Shown: positions 10,508 through 22,990, counted from the first letter of the stretch. The stretch: DNA of 64,000 nucleotides from Branchipolynoe longqiensis (GCA_030323885.1 CM059190.1:86118762-86182761); one strand, 5' to 3'. Notes: generated from the sequence alone by a model not told the origin. Made by a program: numbers and translations.

Positions 10508-10858
10508 TTTTAAACTGCAGAGTAAGATGAAAACATCAAATTTTCAAGACCAAAACAATTATCTCGATTTGATTCTAGATGTCTAACTTAGATACTGGTG
10601 CATTTATTAAATATTTGTCGCCACATAGAAGGGAATACTGAGGCAATTTAATATAACCTGTTACGGCAAAGGCCTATGGTGTCACAGTTTTGTCATGCTT
10701 GCCAAAATTAATTTAGGATGTTTGCACTTCAAATATCTCAAAGGTTAGCCATTTAAAATAAAAGTTACTTCAAAGTAACGAACGGTGGATTATAACAATC
10801 AACTTAATATATATATTTCAGAAAATGACACTCAAAACTATCAGACTATGCAACTCTA
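10508..10858. mobile_element. MITE-C copy 2, immediately upstream of PANK exon E
   Basis: The end TTTTAAACTGCAGAGTAAGATG is inverted relative to TATCAGACTATGCAACTCTAA. The interior is collinear with the copy at 8398. It ends less than 100 bp before the splice acceptor of the last exon. Confidence 0.75.
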
Positions 10859-10954
10859 ACCTAACATATTTGGACGCATCCCAGCTGTAGACTACTTGAC
10901 TGATTCATTCTAACAACTGACCTGCTTGGGGTTTCCCCTCTCCGCTCCCCGCAG

Positions 10955-11122
10955 GGTTATTTTGGCGCCATGGGGTGCCTGCTGGAGCTGCTGCGGACGG
11001 GCGGCGTCGAGTACCCAGCGCCCTCTGACGGCAGGGACAGGCCGGCACAGGACGCGGGGACGCCGCAGCACCTGGGCAGCGGGGAGGCGGGAACCAGCGT
11101 CACGCACACAATAGGACTATAG
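10955..11122 (+). CDS. PANK: Pantothenate kinase, exon E (terminal coding exon)
   Basis: Preceded by a pyrimidine tract and acceptor CTCCCCGCAG. It encodes GYFGAMGCLLELLRTG, the conserved PANK C-terminal motif. A GC-rich, low-conservation tail of about 40 residues (YPAPSDGRDRPAQDAGTPQH and beyond) ends at TAG 11120-11122. Exons A to E sum to 846 nt with no internal stop, which supports all four splice choices. The tail is longer than the short end after this motif in typical PANK proteins; that comparison is from memory. Confidence 0.9.
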   Translation, partial: GYFGAMGCLLELLRTGGVEYPAPSDGRDRPAQDAGTPQHLGSGEAGTSVTHTIGL

Positions 11123-11366
11123 CGGCAAGCCCGCACTCGGCATGGCGCCGTCACGCCTCCATGCCGGGCTGAGACCAGGCCGACAGTCACCAGGCGGGCA
11201 CTGACAGCGCGGCTTTATGCAAATAGCCTTGTCTGCTGTAGGCAGGAACTCAGCGCAGGCACTCAGTCAGCCGTCTGGTTAGTGGCATGCATTACCATCT
11301 GGTTGATTGATGATGCCATTCACAAGGGGGATGTGTGTGTGTGTGTGTATGTGTGTCTATTCGTGT
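11123..11366 (+). other. Probable PANK 3' UTR
   Basis: The stretch follows the PANK stop and has no coding frame. It contains a (TG)n run at 11330-11350. No convincing polyadenylation signal was seen before the next repeat; the first AATAAA (about 11501) lies inside MITE-D. Confidence 0.4.
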
Positions 11367-11576
11367 ACAGTAAAACCTCTCTAAATCGACCGACCATGGG
11401 ACCGACTTTAAATGGTCCATTTAGGGAGGTGGTCGGTTTAAGGAGTATTTTTAATCATTACAATGTATGGGCGATTGTATGGGCGATTGTTTGGGACCCA
11501 AATAAAGCGATCGATATAGGGATGTGATCGATATGTGGAGGTGGTCAGTTACAGATGTTTTACTGTGTATATATCA
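11367..11576. mobile_element. MITE-D copy 1
   Basis: The ends ACAGTAAAACCTCTCTAA and TTACAGATGTTTTACTGT are inverted. The interior has internal inverted symmetry: GACCGACCATGGGACCGAC, TTTAGGGAGGTGGTCGGTTTA and GTTTGGGACCCAAATAAAG. TA flanks on both sides fit a Tc1/mariner-type TA target. Confidence 0.75.
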
Positions 11577-11879
11577 TATATTATATATAGATGTATTATA
11601 TATTATATATAGATGTATTATATATAGATGTATATGTATATCACCGATTCCTCAATGACATACTCTAACATTGATGTCACTTGTTGTAGAAGTCATCGGC
11701 TGTTAACATTCTTTGCTCGTGATGATGGTGTTGTGGATGAGTACGGATGACATCAGAGAGGCAGACATTTGATTCGATATGGACAAATCGCCAACTGATT
11801 GGATAAGAGCCTCTCCTCTATGACTGTTGTCATGTGTGCACTCTATTGGGAATGCAATTGTTGGACATGTTGGTTACAT

Positions 11880-12860
11880 ATTGAATAGTATGATGATGAT
11901 GGTGGTGATGATGGTAGTGGACATTTTTGTTACATATTGAATATGATGATGGTGGGCATGGCTACATATTGAATAGTATGATGATGTACATGTTGGTTAC
12001 ATATTCAGTGTGATGATGATGGTAGACATGTTGGTTACATATTCAGTATGATGATTGTAGACATGTTGGTTACATATTGAATAGTATGATGATGGTGGAC
12101 ATGTTGGTTACATATTCAGTATGATTGTAGACATGTTGGCTACATATTGAATAGTATGATGATGATGATGATGGACATGTTGGTTACATATTCAATAGCA
12201 CACTGTATGGTGGTCATCATGTTGGTTACATATTCAATAGGATAGTGGTAGTGATGATGATGATGATGATGATGATGGACATGGTGGTTACATATTCAAT
12301 AGCATATTGTATGGTTATCATCATGTTGGTTACATATTCAATAGTATACTTGATAATGATGATGAACATGTTGATTACATATTCAATAGTATAATTAAGG
12401 TGATGGTGGTGATGATGATGATAGACATGTTGGTTAAATATTCAATAGCATACTATATGATCGATCATCATGTTGGTTAAATATTCAATTGTATACTTTA
12501 TAATAATTATGAACATGTTGATTAAATATCCAATAGTATAATGATGGTGTGGTGGTGATGATGATGATAAGTATGTTGGTTAAATATTCAATAGCATACT
12601 ATATGATCGATCATCATGTTGGTTAAATATTCAATAGTATACTTTATAATAATTATGAACATGTTGATTACATATTCAATAGTTTGATGATGGTGATGAT
12701 AATAGATATGTTGGTTACATATTCAATAGTAAACTTGATAATAATTATGATGAACATGTTGATTACACATTCAATAGTATGATGATAATGATGATCATCA
12801 TGTTGGCGACATATTAAATACTATATTGTATGAAGATGGTGGTGGTGATAATAACAGCGA
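11880..12860 (+). repeat. Complex minisatellite, about 35-70 bp units
   Basis: Variable (GATGAT)n and (GGT)n blocks alternate with a conserved segment ACATGTTGGTTACATATTCAATAGTAT, repeated about 18 times with drift (e.g. AAATATTCAATAG variants after about 12430). Some higher-order pairs occur: the stretch with TATATGATCGATCATCATG appears at about 12457 and again at about 12600. No coding frame. Confidence 0.9.
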
Positions 12861-13460
12861 TGATCAGGGTATTCACTAGACCATTTTCAGCGTAGTGAAC
12901 CAATCCTGTGAATCATTGCCTCTCCATTGAGGTATGGACCCCTCAGATGTCCTTTGGGGTCACGTCTTGATTTATATTGAGGTAACCCTAAACTGTGCTC
13001 GCTCTTTCTATTGTAGTATGTTGCCTGATTTCGCTGCTGATACTCTCAATTTGCTACGCTGTGATAGCAAGTGTAGTGCAGACAGAACCCAGTGTGTGTA
13101 AGTAGATGTCTGTAAATGAGGCTGTAGCATAACGACAGCCATGTTGACAATATGGGTGCAAATGGTGGTTTTATATTATATATAAACAAAACACATACAC
13201 AACGAGTGAAGGAAAGGTTTTTTTAATTTCTAAAAAAAATTGATTTTCTAGGAGGCTTACAACATTATATAAATATATATATATATGCTCATATATGAGT
13301 AATATCTAGCGAATATTCATTCCCCGATGAATTAATGTTGTTGGTGTGACATGAAACTAACATCTTTTTGTTCGTTTTAGGGTATTATTTGGTCAAACGA
13401 TGTAACTCAAAGAACATTTCCTCTGGGTCAACTTATATTTTTTTGTACTCGTTATCAGGT

Positions 13461-13666
13461 TGTAGGTGTTATTCCCATCCGAAAATAATTCCCTCATAAC
13501 CAAAAAACCCCAACAAAAAACCAACAACAAAGAAACATACAAAAAAAACATGTCTTAGGTAGTGTAGGTGTTATTCCCATCCGAAAATAATTCCCTCACA
13601 ACCCCCCCCCCCCCAACCAAAAAACCAACAACAAAGAAACATACAAAAAAAACATGTCTTAGGTAG
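13461..13666 (+). repeat. Tandem duplication, 102-bp unit
   Basis: Two copies start TGTAGGTGTTATTCCCATCC at 13461 and 13563. Both end ACATGTCTTAGGTAG. They are nearly identical except for a poly-C expansion in the second, so the duplication is recent. Confidence 0.95.
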
Positions 13667-13923
13667 CCCAGGTTCTTTGGGTAAAATAGGGAATTTCTTT
13701 TACTATACCCCAATTGTTTTTAGAGAAGGAAAAGACTAACTCTGTTCTCACCGAGATTTGCATTTATCAGATGTGCTCCTTTAACAGGATTGCTATGACT
13801 TGAGTTTCGGGCTCCATATTTATATGTTGTATATTTTCGTTTTGTTTATTGGGAGGAACCAATATTTGCTTGTGTATATTGCGTGTGTACTAACATTGTC
13901 ATAAAAAGGAATTATATCTTAAT

Positions 13924-14090
13924 ACAGCAAAACCTCTCTAAATCGACCGACCATGGGACCGACTTTGAATGATCCATTTAGGGAGGTGGTCGGTTTAGGG
14001 ATTTAAAAAAATACTTACAATGGTATTGTATGGGTGATCGTTTGGGACCCAAATAAATCAAATATCACAAATAAGGGTGTCTAGGGAGCA
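13924..14090. mobile_element. MITE-D copy 2, one end missing
   Basis: ACAGCAAAACCTCTCTAAATCGACC through GTTTGGGACCCAAATAAATC matches the copy at 11367. The distal arm with TTTTACTGT is not present. Confidence 0.7.
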
Positions 14091-14099
14091 ATAGGGAAA

Positions 14100-15450
14100 A
14101 TTGTCTTTACAATTAAAACAGAACAGAATTCAGAACCAGGGAGAAGGGGGGGGGGGGGGGTGACACGGGATTAAACAGAAATTGTTATGAATTTCAAATA
14201 TCCTTGTTATGCATTTTTATTTGATTTTACTAATAGCGTATTTAAAAAAAGTAAATGTTTGAAATATTTAAATCGGACGGAAAATTCCATCATGTGGAAT
14301 GTACATGGTTTAAGCATTTATATCCCGCCCCCCTATCACCTCATTAATACAGCAAACAATTATCTAAAGGAAAATGGCAATGATGATCCTGCCACATCTT
14401 GAAGACGGTATGCTATTTGACCTTCTGGCATCTATTTGACCTTCAGCTTATAGAACGCCACGTTTAGATTTAGCAAGCTTCGAAGTGTGGCGTGACGTGC
14501 GCTAAGACATCGAACAAAATAAAAACAAATGTTTAATGAACCATGGAAAACGCAGAGGGGAAATATAGGGTGTTTTTTTACATTAAAACCAAAACCCCAC
14601 AAAAAACACATACACTTGTTTGTTTAAAGGCAGAAATAAGCGCTGGTCGTCCTGTATTCTTTTCGTCACGGTTCAGTGCATGTGAAATATTATAATTGAG
14701 TGGGAATAGTTCGGGAAACAAGCCAAAACAGATTATTTCTTTTCCCTTATGGCGCGGGTTGGGATGGGGGGGGGGGGGGGTAGGGAGTTATATTCAATAG
14801 TCACCAGTACATTTTAAAATGTCAAATGTGTCAAGAGAAAGTTGTTTCAAGGAAATATATAACCAATATCTCATGCGCGGCTGGAATTACAAACTCGTTA
14901 AACATTATAAAAATGATCAATTCAACTAATGGTTTCTATGCGAAACGACACCAATCCGCTTAGTTTTGCCAACCAGGGCCATTCTGAGTGCGAGTCACAT
15001 GATAGTGACGTCACTGATCAACGTGTCTATAGGCACCATCATTTGGTAAGTCTTCGTGACTGTCTTGACTACGCCGCCCCTTACTATGCCCGAGTCAGTT
15101 GTACCAACTGGTAGCAAAACGTTAGTGAGACGGTCCCACTGATGGTTAAATTTAGCTGTCATTTGACACAAATTCAATCACCTCAAAAATGCATCTGAGA
15201 TCCATTTTTGGTGTCTTTTGACACAAATTTAAAATTGTCAAATTTTCGTGTAGATTTCAATGTAAAGATATAAATGTGATTAACAAAAGTGATGGAATAA
15301 ATACCAGTAACTTTTCACTTCTGGTCCCTGCTGCCGACATGGTGTTGAACCACCACCATTCAATCAATCAATCAATCTTGACAGGAACTTGACCTAATTT
15401 TCACACATCTCTTAGGACGTCTGTTTCTTAACGTCCATAATAACATTCAC
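14100..15450. other. No gene seen
   Basis: AT-rich DNA with poly-G runs at about 14149-14160 and 14767-14780. Short open frames (14187-14402, 14929-15114) have no recognisable domain. Confidence 0.5.
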
Positions 15451-15455
15451 ATGTT

Positions 15456-15783
15456 AGGTTGGTTGGTTGTTGGGAGTTATATGTCCTGGCAACATCTATG
15501 GTCATATCAGGATGTGTACCGACTTGTGACAGTGCACACTCATGGTGACTTTATAGTGCTGCTCCACTGGGAGACCAGGCTACCAGCACCATGACCTGAT
15601 ACCCCACTCAATCACATTATCCTGACACTGAGCCAACCAGTCCTTGCCCCCATCCTAATAATGCCGAGCGCCTGGCGAGGAAGCGACAAGTATCAATTTC
15701 TAAGTCCTTGGTTTGACTCGACCAGGGTTACAAAATGGGAGATGAAACGCTGAACTCAACTCATTTGGCCATCCTGACTGGTC
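15456..15783 (-). mobile_element. SINE-A copy, near full length
   Basis: On minus it runs from the tRNA-like head (AGGATGGCCAAATGAGTTG) to AACAACCAACCAACC at the tail. Confidence 0.85.
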
Positions 15784-16148
15784 TGCACATGTTAAGACTT
15801 AGCATTGAGGAGTCAGCTCAATTTCCCCAGATTTGATTTTTTAAATTTGTTTTAAACAAATACTTGTATAGAACTAAGTCATATTGGGCATCTTAGGGAA
15901 AATGCGTTCGTTGCAAAATATATCAAAGAGGAAATAACTAGCAATACACGAAACAACTGCGGTTGGGTTGGCTTTCATTTTAAGTGATCGCTTTGTGATA
16001 GGAACAATGATAAGCAAAGATTCATCAATACGTCCTGACTGTTTTCTTTGATCTTCAGTCACAGTTTCCTCGCTCTCCTACACTGGGGTGTGGCTTTACA
16101 CTGTGAGTTGTACATAGTATTCTTTAAGTTAGGTATCATCTCTACATG

Positions 16149-16457
16149 TCAAAGTTGCATAATTCAATGAAAGCATAACATTTTCAAAACCTAAATTTAC
16201 TCCTTACCTACACTTACCTAGATTTGCTCCTACATTTCCAACTTAGATACTGGTGCAATTATTAACCATTTGTTGCTGCTTAGGCTAAGTCAATTTAATA
16301 GAACCTGTTACTGCTGAAGCCTATGATGTCAAAATTGTGATTTTCACTTCAGACATCACCAAAGTTAGCTATTTATAATAAGTTACTTCAAATGAAGTCA
16401 ACCGAATCTAAAAGAAATATTCATACACTCAAAACCATCGGACTATGCAACTTTAAA
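16149..16457. mobile_element. MITE-C copy 3, slightly shortened
   Basis: AAAGTTGCATAATTCAATG at one end and CATCGGACTATGCAACTTTAAA at the other. The interior carries GATACTGGTGCAATTATTAA and the AGTTACTTCAAA block of the family. Confidence 0.75.
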
Positions 16458-17002
16458 TTCAACTCGCTGACACCATGAAGAACATCTAGCTTACCGTGTT
16501 GTTATCAACTGATGAGTCCATTATATTACAATTGCTCGTTCATCTGATTTCCGATTTATTATGCCTTTCTCTTGTTCATTTGATTTTCAATTTATTATCT
16601 CTTTCTCCCTCCATTTCGTGAAGATTTCACCTACTTCTTCCCCACATTGAAGTACTGCTGATTACTTTACTCTCTGTGTAACCCCATCCCATCAATTGTT
16701 GAGTGTCGCTATTACGCGCATGCGCATCAGCCGGATGCCCATCTATGGAGTGCCCATGCGCCTGAATCGGCCTTGTATAAAGCATTGGGCAATATGCTAC
16801 ATTGGAGATTCATCTCCAGGGGCGTAGCCACGTTCTAGATTTAGGTTATCGTGCACATGAAACAATTTTTATTTTAAAAAGGCACCAGGACTCATACCAA
16901 ACATTTTAATTGATTATACATTTTATTTTGTATTTAACTTGAAAACACGAGGAAAATTCTGTTTGAAAAGGAAGTACATGAACCTATATTGTATTTAGAA
17001 CC

Positions 17003-17285
17003 AAGGTCATATCAGGATGGGTACCAACTTGTGATAATGTGCACTTATGTTGGACTTTATTGTGCTGCCCCACTGGGAGACCACACTGACAGCACCATGA
17101 ACTGATATCCCACTCACTCATATTATCCTGACACTGAGCCACCCAGTCTTTGCCCTATCCTAATAATGCAGAGTGCCTGTCTAGGAAGCAACAAGTATAC
17201 TTTTTTAAGTCATTGGTTTGTTCGAATCCCACGATCTACCAAAACGGGAGACGGACGCTCAACTCATTCGGCCATCCCGTCTAGT
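17003..17285 (-). mobile_element. SINE-A copy lacking the A-rich tail
   Basis: AAGGTCATATCAGGATGGGTACC marks the 3' part, and GAGACGGACGCTCAACTCATTCGGCC is the inverted tRNA-like head. The sequence 3' of the ATATGACCTT motif is missing. Confidence 0.8.
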
Positions 17286-17575
17286 CCCCCAATAGCCGCG
17301 GGAGGTCGTTAAACAAACAAACAAAATGTATATACTTATTCTCTTGGCATTTATTTTTCCCGGTTACTACCAACAACAAATGGTTTGTTTTTGTTATGGT
17401 CTTTACTGTCTTTTCTTTAATTAGAGCAACCACATTAAAGCGCTTTACTTGTTCAATATGGGTTATTATGTGCAGTGGTCTCCTAGGAATGCTCGTAAAT
17501 ACTTCCCATTTGGGGTTCTTCCATTAGCCACTAATTGTTCTTATTGGTAATAGTATACAGCATTACATAGTTAGT

Positions 17576-17576
<1 letters not shown>

Positions 17577-17612
<36 letters not shown>
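17577..17612 (+). repeat. (TA)n microsatellite and AT-rich palindromic tract
   Basis: A perfect alternating TA run sits in a wider AT-rich block that continues to about 17725 with repeated ATATTCATATATAA motifs. Confidence 0.9.
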
Positions 17613-17613
<1 letters not shown>

Positions 17614-17725
17614 TAACTATTTATATATCACTATTTATATATTGTATTATATATATATAATATAATATAACAATATTCATAAATAAATATGCATATATAA
17701 ACATGCATATATGAATATTCATATA

Positions 17726-18290
17726 TAATTATTCAGATAGATAGATATGTTAGAGAGACGGATAGATGGGTTGCGATAAGTGAGAGAGGGTTTAGTGACT
17801 TCGATCAGTTTTTGTGTAGTAGTAGGGAGGTTGCAGAGTTTAGCGAGTGATTGCAAACATGCAGAGAACACATTATGGCTAAGGATCTCATTTAAGCCTG
17901 ATAATTGTGGTCTCAAAATGTGTTTGTATGTGTTGAGGGGTGGGTGCCAACCCCCCCAACCCCCATCCCCTGAACCCCCAATGGTTGCTCAATTGAATTG
18001 ACAAAATCTGCTTACACAGGGTGAAGGGAACTTGATGCACTGGTTTTCTGACTCAATGTGCATGAATGAGTTTTGTGTGGTCCATCTAGGACGCAAAAGG
18101 GGAACGCGGGGTAACTAGTGTGGTCACGATAAGCTTGTAGCTATTTTTAATGATGTATGTCAATGGTCGAGGATGCTACTAAGAGAAATTGAGGGTTCTG
18201 GTATTATTGTACTAGAATTTGAGCCTCATGTGACCACTGCTTGTTCCATTAAGCATTCTTTTTCGTTCTTTATTTGTTGGTGAACCTGTT
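17726..18290. other. No gene seen
   Basis: The stretch has only short open frames without recognisable domains, and a C-rich stretch near 17950. Confidence 0.4.
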
Positions 18291-18297
18291 TATTTGT

Positions 18298-18470
18298 GAC
18301 AGTCACGATTACTCATAGTCACAATTAGTGAGAGTCACGATTACTGACAGTCACAATTAGTGACAGTCACGATTAGTGACAGTCACGATTAGTGACAGTC
18401 ACGATTAGTGACAGTCACGGTTAGTGACAGTCACGATTAGTGACAGTCACGATTAGTGACAGTCAAGATG
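18298..18470 (+). repeat. 16-bp minisatellite, unit AGTGACAGTCACGATT
   Basis: About ten tandem units, regular toward the 3' end and degenerate at the 5' end (CATAGTCACAATT, GAGAGTCACGATT). Each unit contains the near-palindrome GTGAC-A-GTCAC, so the array presents regularly spaced dyads. Confidence 0.95.
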
Positions 18471-18840
18471 TGATAATGAAGAACCTCACTCCTATAAAAC
18501 ATCGGATCCAATTGCATCGAACCTTTCAATGGTTTTGGCTCTCGGCCAATGAGAACCATGCTTAGTTAGCTTCTCGGAAAATGACCGTCTACTTCAGGCG
18601 AGGAAGCAGAATTCTCAAATATTACTAACTGGTCACGGATCAGTGATCCATTTACCTAAGATGCTGACCATTTAACGTCCATTGTGTTTTTTGGCAGGTT
18701 TACATATATTTCTGTTGAAGAATGGTATTCTGTCAGTCCGATTTCACTGAATCATGAATGTGAATAGAACGATGGCATTCACAGTATTACATGCAATAGA
18801 CTGATTGGATCCTGTGTTTAGAGCCCTGCCCCTGCCGCTA

Positions 18841-19315
18841 GGGCCGTATTCGATTATGACGACCCAGGCGACTCGGGTCACCCGAGTTGCTAGGATTTCA
18901 AATAGAACACCGCGAGTGGAGTCTAAAAATACACGTGGCGTGTGCAAAACGACCCGACCCCAGTACCCAACGTTTTGGCTGGGGGTGGTAGGGGTGATGA
19001 TTGTCACATTTGCGCTGGTACCATCCTGTACCTAACAGCTACCAATACAAGTCCTACATGTTTTTTTAATGCTTTTTTTTTTAATAACCCAGATTACTTA
19101 AATGGAAATATAACTAAACTATGCAATAAGAAAATAATTAAAATCCTATTTTGCTGTAATTATATCGTTATTTAAAAAAAAAAGAGAAAACGTTTTGGAT
19201 TAAGCAACCATTTTTTTCCACCCCGAGCGTGTTCGTTTATTCAACCCGAGTCTAGGATGTGCGCATGCGTCAAAAAGTGGCTGGGGTGACCCGAGTTCTT
19301 TAATCGAATACGACC
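18841..19315. mobile_element. MITE-B copy 1
   Basis: It starts GGGCCGTATTCGATTA and ends TAATCGAATACGACC, inverted. Subterminal CTCGGGTCACCCGAG and GGGGTGACCCGAGTT are also inverted. The interior has CCAACGTTTTGGCTGGGGGTGGT. Open frames on both strands here are MITE by-products. Confidence 0.85.
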
Positions 19316-19500
19316 TAGATATCAATATGGTCAGCATGGTTACACTGCTGCAATATCACCTAGCAGGGTGCCGTATATTGTGAATAGTTTTCAGACCTGT
19401 ACATGATTACACCAGTAGTATCCACTCAACGTATCTAGGTCACCCCATCGTTGACCCAACTAACATGTATATGGAAGCTATAAGGTCATGCTGGGCTTAA

Positions 19501-19570
19501 TGTGTGTGTGTGTGTGTGTGTGTGCGTGCGCGTGTGCGCGTGCGTGCGTATATGTGTGCGCGTGCGTGTT
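19501..19570 (+). repeat. (TG)n/(CG-TG) microsatellite
   Basis: A TG dinucleotide run passes into GCGTGCGCG purine-pyrimidine alternation, a potential Z-DNA-forming tract. Confidence 0.9.
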
Positions 19571-19759
19571 GGAAACAAAATCAGTTTTTGAAATGTTAAC
19601 TCAATAATGCGCTTACAAATAGTGCATTTAAACGTAATCTTTTAAAATCATTTTAGAATGCATTTGTGTGTGAGCGTTGTCTGTTGTTTATCAAAAACAG
19701 GATCCATTATTATGCCAGTGGCGATGGATATATGACTGATTGTACTAAGCATCATTAAG

Positions 19760-19983
19760 GAGGGAGACAGGCCGCCAGCACCATCAACCGATATCCCACT
19801 CAGTCACATGATCCTGACGCTGAGCTAACCAGTCCTTGCCCTATCTTATTAATGCTGAGCCCCAGGCTAGGAAGCAACAAGTATTAATTTTGTTTGTCAT
19901 TGGTTTGACTGGACTGGCAATCGAACTCCCCGTCTCCTGCATGGGAGGTCTGTGCTCTACTGGTTCGGCCACCGGGTCTGGTA
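19760..19983 (-). mobile_element. SINE-A copy, 3' truncated
   Basis: On minus it starts at the head ACCAGACCCGGTGGCCGAACC and ends within GGCGGCCTGTCTCCC. Confidence 0.8.
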
Positions 19984-20267
19984 TACTCCTACAGACTGAC
20001 TCTTTGGGTTACCACTGGTGAAGAAGTGACATTCTCAACACTCGAATGGTCATGTTGTGATAACATTCCCCGGTTATTTTCATCATATGTTGAGTTGATC
20101 TTCTTATTTTTATCTGTAGATTCTTATGTATTTTATTTTGTTGGAAGAGGTGTGTGGTGCTCTGAGTGCGCATACAATTTAGGTTTCAAAATAAGTAAAG
20201 CCTTGACCTGCGAGCTACAAGATACGGGTACCATTCACTCCAAAGACTTCCAGGCATGGCTTAAAAA

Positions 20268-20452
20268 GTAAAGCATGTTATTTTTAGTGACGCATCTAGA
20301 GCACATTGATTTTTTAATTGTATCATCGGCGATTGGACGTCAAACATATGGTCATTCTGACATATTTCTTTGGAGGAAACCTGCTGCCGCTGCATAGGCT
20401 ACTCTTTCTGATAAGCAGCAAGAGGTCTTTTATATACACTTTCCCATCGGCC
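20268..20452 (-). mobile_element. SINE-C fragment
   Basis: AGTGACGCATCTAGAGCACATTGATTTT, CATATGGTCATTCTGACAT and TCTTTTATATACACTTTCCC match the copies at 6183 and 9337. The head is missing. Confidence 0.75.
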
Positions 20453-22990
20453 ATGACTACTGACTTCCGAGGTTAAACTGACTTCGTTTGTGTGTCTGTC
20501 TACCAATGTTGTAGTATTTAGACATCAGCAGGGACCTGTTGCATTGGAAATCATTGGCTGAAGATGAAGAGCTAGTTTCCCATCCCGTTGGTAGATTGGT
20601 GTCGGTCACCTCTCCCTGGAGGAAAGAGATATCGAGAGCAGGCTTTTTTTTTTTCCCTTAACACTGCAAGAGTTGGGGATTGGTGCCCCGCCAGATCCAC
20701 CCCCACCCCCACCCCATCCTCATCCTTCCCTATACTCTAAGCAAAAAAAGGCGGGAAAAACAACGGTCGGCAATCGGTCGCAAGTGCTGAAAATGGGTGC
20801 CCACCTCCTTGCGACCAAAATGGTTGCAAGATTTTTGGTGCCGCATCTGCAACCTCCTTGCGACTAAAATGGTTACCTGGTGGTCACTGACTTGTCAGCG
20901 ACTAGTCGCCGACCACTTTGCGATCATCCCTTTTTTATGGTTGCAAAGCAATCGCAAGCGTAGTGTGACTGGGGTATAAGTTGGATATGCAGGTTCAAGT
21001 CTAAATAAGTGAATGGTTTCGGAAATGTTATGTTTTTATCGGACTATACAGTTTTAGTATAAACAACCTGAAATCTGCTTTTGGTCCAAAGTTGCCCTCC
21101 GTGTGTAAATTATAAAAGTTTGGTGTGTCGTGACGTCAGCACGTACGGCATACGCAAATAAGGACAAAGAGATGATATACAAATGGTTTATGCCATTTTT
21201 TAAATGTGCATAGCATGTTATATTATACATAACCCCTGTTATATATATATACATTCATCGTATATATACATATATATCATAGTAACAGTTTGATGGTATT
21301 TATATCTTACCCTAAACTTGTAGCGAATTTTAGCGTGATAAAATCCTGATACTAATAGTGGGCTTCACCGTTAGTTTCACAGATGTGAGTTGTGTATATA
21401 TAAATATTTCCGAGATGGTGCAAATTACAAAATACCCATTTGTCACCGCCTGTTTAAAGCGTTACCATTATTGGCACTGGGATTTGGGCAGACTTTGTCA
21501 ATATGTTTGCGTACGTTACGGTATCACCATGGTTATGAGGCGTTTATATATAGTCAAGCTTTTAAGTGGAATAGAAACTCTTTATTGAGCTAATAAAAGT
21601 GGAATAGCAACTGTTAATTGAGCTAATAAGTCTTCGCCCTAGTGACGCTATCGATATAATTAAGGGTTATTTTCATACACATCATAGCATACCCTAGAGG
21701 TCTGTTAGAGCTGTAGCTAACCGTGTTGTACATAGTTTTGTATATATATTAGAAAATATTTCACATAGGAAACAACACAAAACAGTGTGCTTTTGACCAA
21801 CTCCCAACTTCACTACGAAACTATCCTTGACACTCTAAGGGTGATGCTACACAATTAATTCACAACGCTACAGTACCAATTCACACTATTCACGCGTGAC
21901 CCAATTCGGCATCAGAAGTCTGAGTAAGCGTCGGTATTGGAAATGGCCATAAGACACTACTGTGTGCCGATGTGTATGAATTACTACATAAATTAAAGGA
22001 GTAAAATTTGAAGATATCATAATCATTTTTGCTTACCTTTTTTCTATTTATTGGTCAATTTTCATGAAGATTGAGTGATGATCAGATGCATTTCAGTAGG
22101 CAATGTCAACAAAGTCACTCACCTTGGCTGCCAATCTTTTCTTAAATTCAAAATTGCATAACTTTCTTAATATAGATATATTTAAAAAATATATTTTAAA
22201 CCCTTTTAAAACTTTTATTAATTTGTAATTACTAAGACTACTTGTTTAACTGTGTTGCACAGATAACTAAGCTGACAGTGCTACATTACATGATACCACC
22301 ATAACTATGCAGACTTGATGTTGACAGTCACATTGTAGTTAAAGAATGGGAAAATCACCATACAAGGGTCACCCAATCTTCGTGATAATTGGCCAATAGA
22401 TAGAAAACAGGTACGCAAAGATGAATATGGCAGTTTAAAAAATGAATACCCTCAAATTTGAGTGATTTCGAGAGGTATTGGTTAACGAAAAAGTATTCAC
22501 ATTACATTTCATACAGCAGCGCCTCGCAGATGCTTACTTGGCCTCGGTCTGGTTTCAACATGGCCGCGGCGTGAATAGTGTGAATAGGCAAGGTTGAAAA
22601 CATGAATATCTATTTTGTGTTCAAACATTAAAATATAAATACCAAATACCCCCAAACACAGGACTGAACTAATTTGACAAGTGAATGATTCGGCTTCGGC
22701 TTTAAAAAAACCCAACCAAGACTAGTTTTTAATTATTCTTAAAAATATATATATTGATTCTAGTTGGTAGCACTTTACAGACTGATAGGGGTCGAAGCAG
22801 GTATAGCGATGGGAAAAATAGCAATATGTCCAATAGCAATACCTATCGCTAAATTAACATGAAGAGGCATCTCCTCTGTTTTGTTGTCTATTTTTGTAAT
22901 GAAATAAAACCAAAATAGAAATACTTCCATGTCTTGGTTTGATATTGTGATGAAACCATATTCTACTCTGCTTGAGGAATAATCATGTAA
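20453..22990. other. No gene seen; AT-rich unique DNA
   Basis: There is a locally repetitive stretch at about 20750-20970 with TTGCGACCAAAATGGTTGC-type motifs on both strands, possibly a degraded inverted-repeat element. Otherwise only short, non-conserved open frames occur. Confidence 0.4.

Noticed and set aside
18298..18470. CRISPR-like regular repeats
   Set aside because: Repeats are directly contiguous without unique spacers, and the DNA is eukaryotic.
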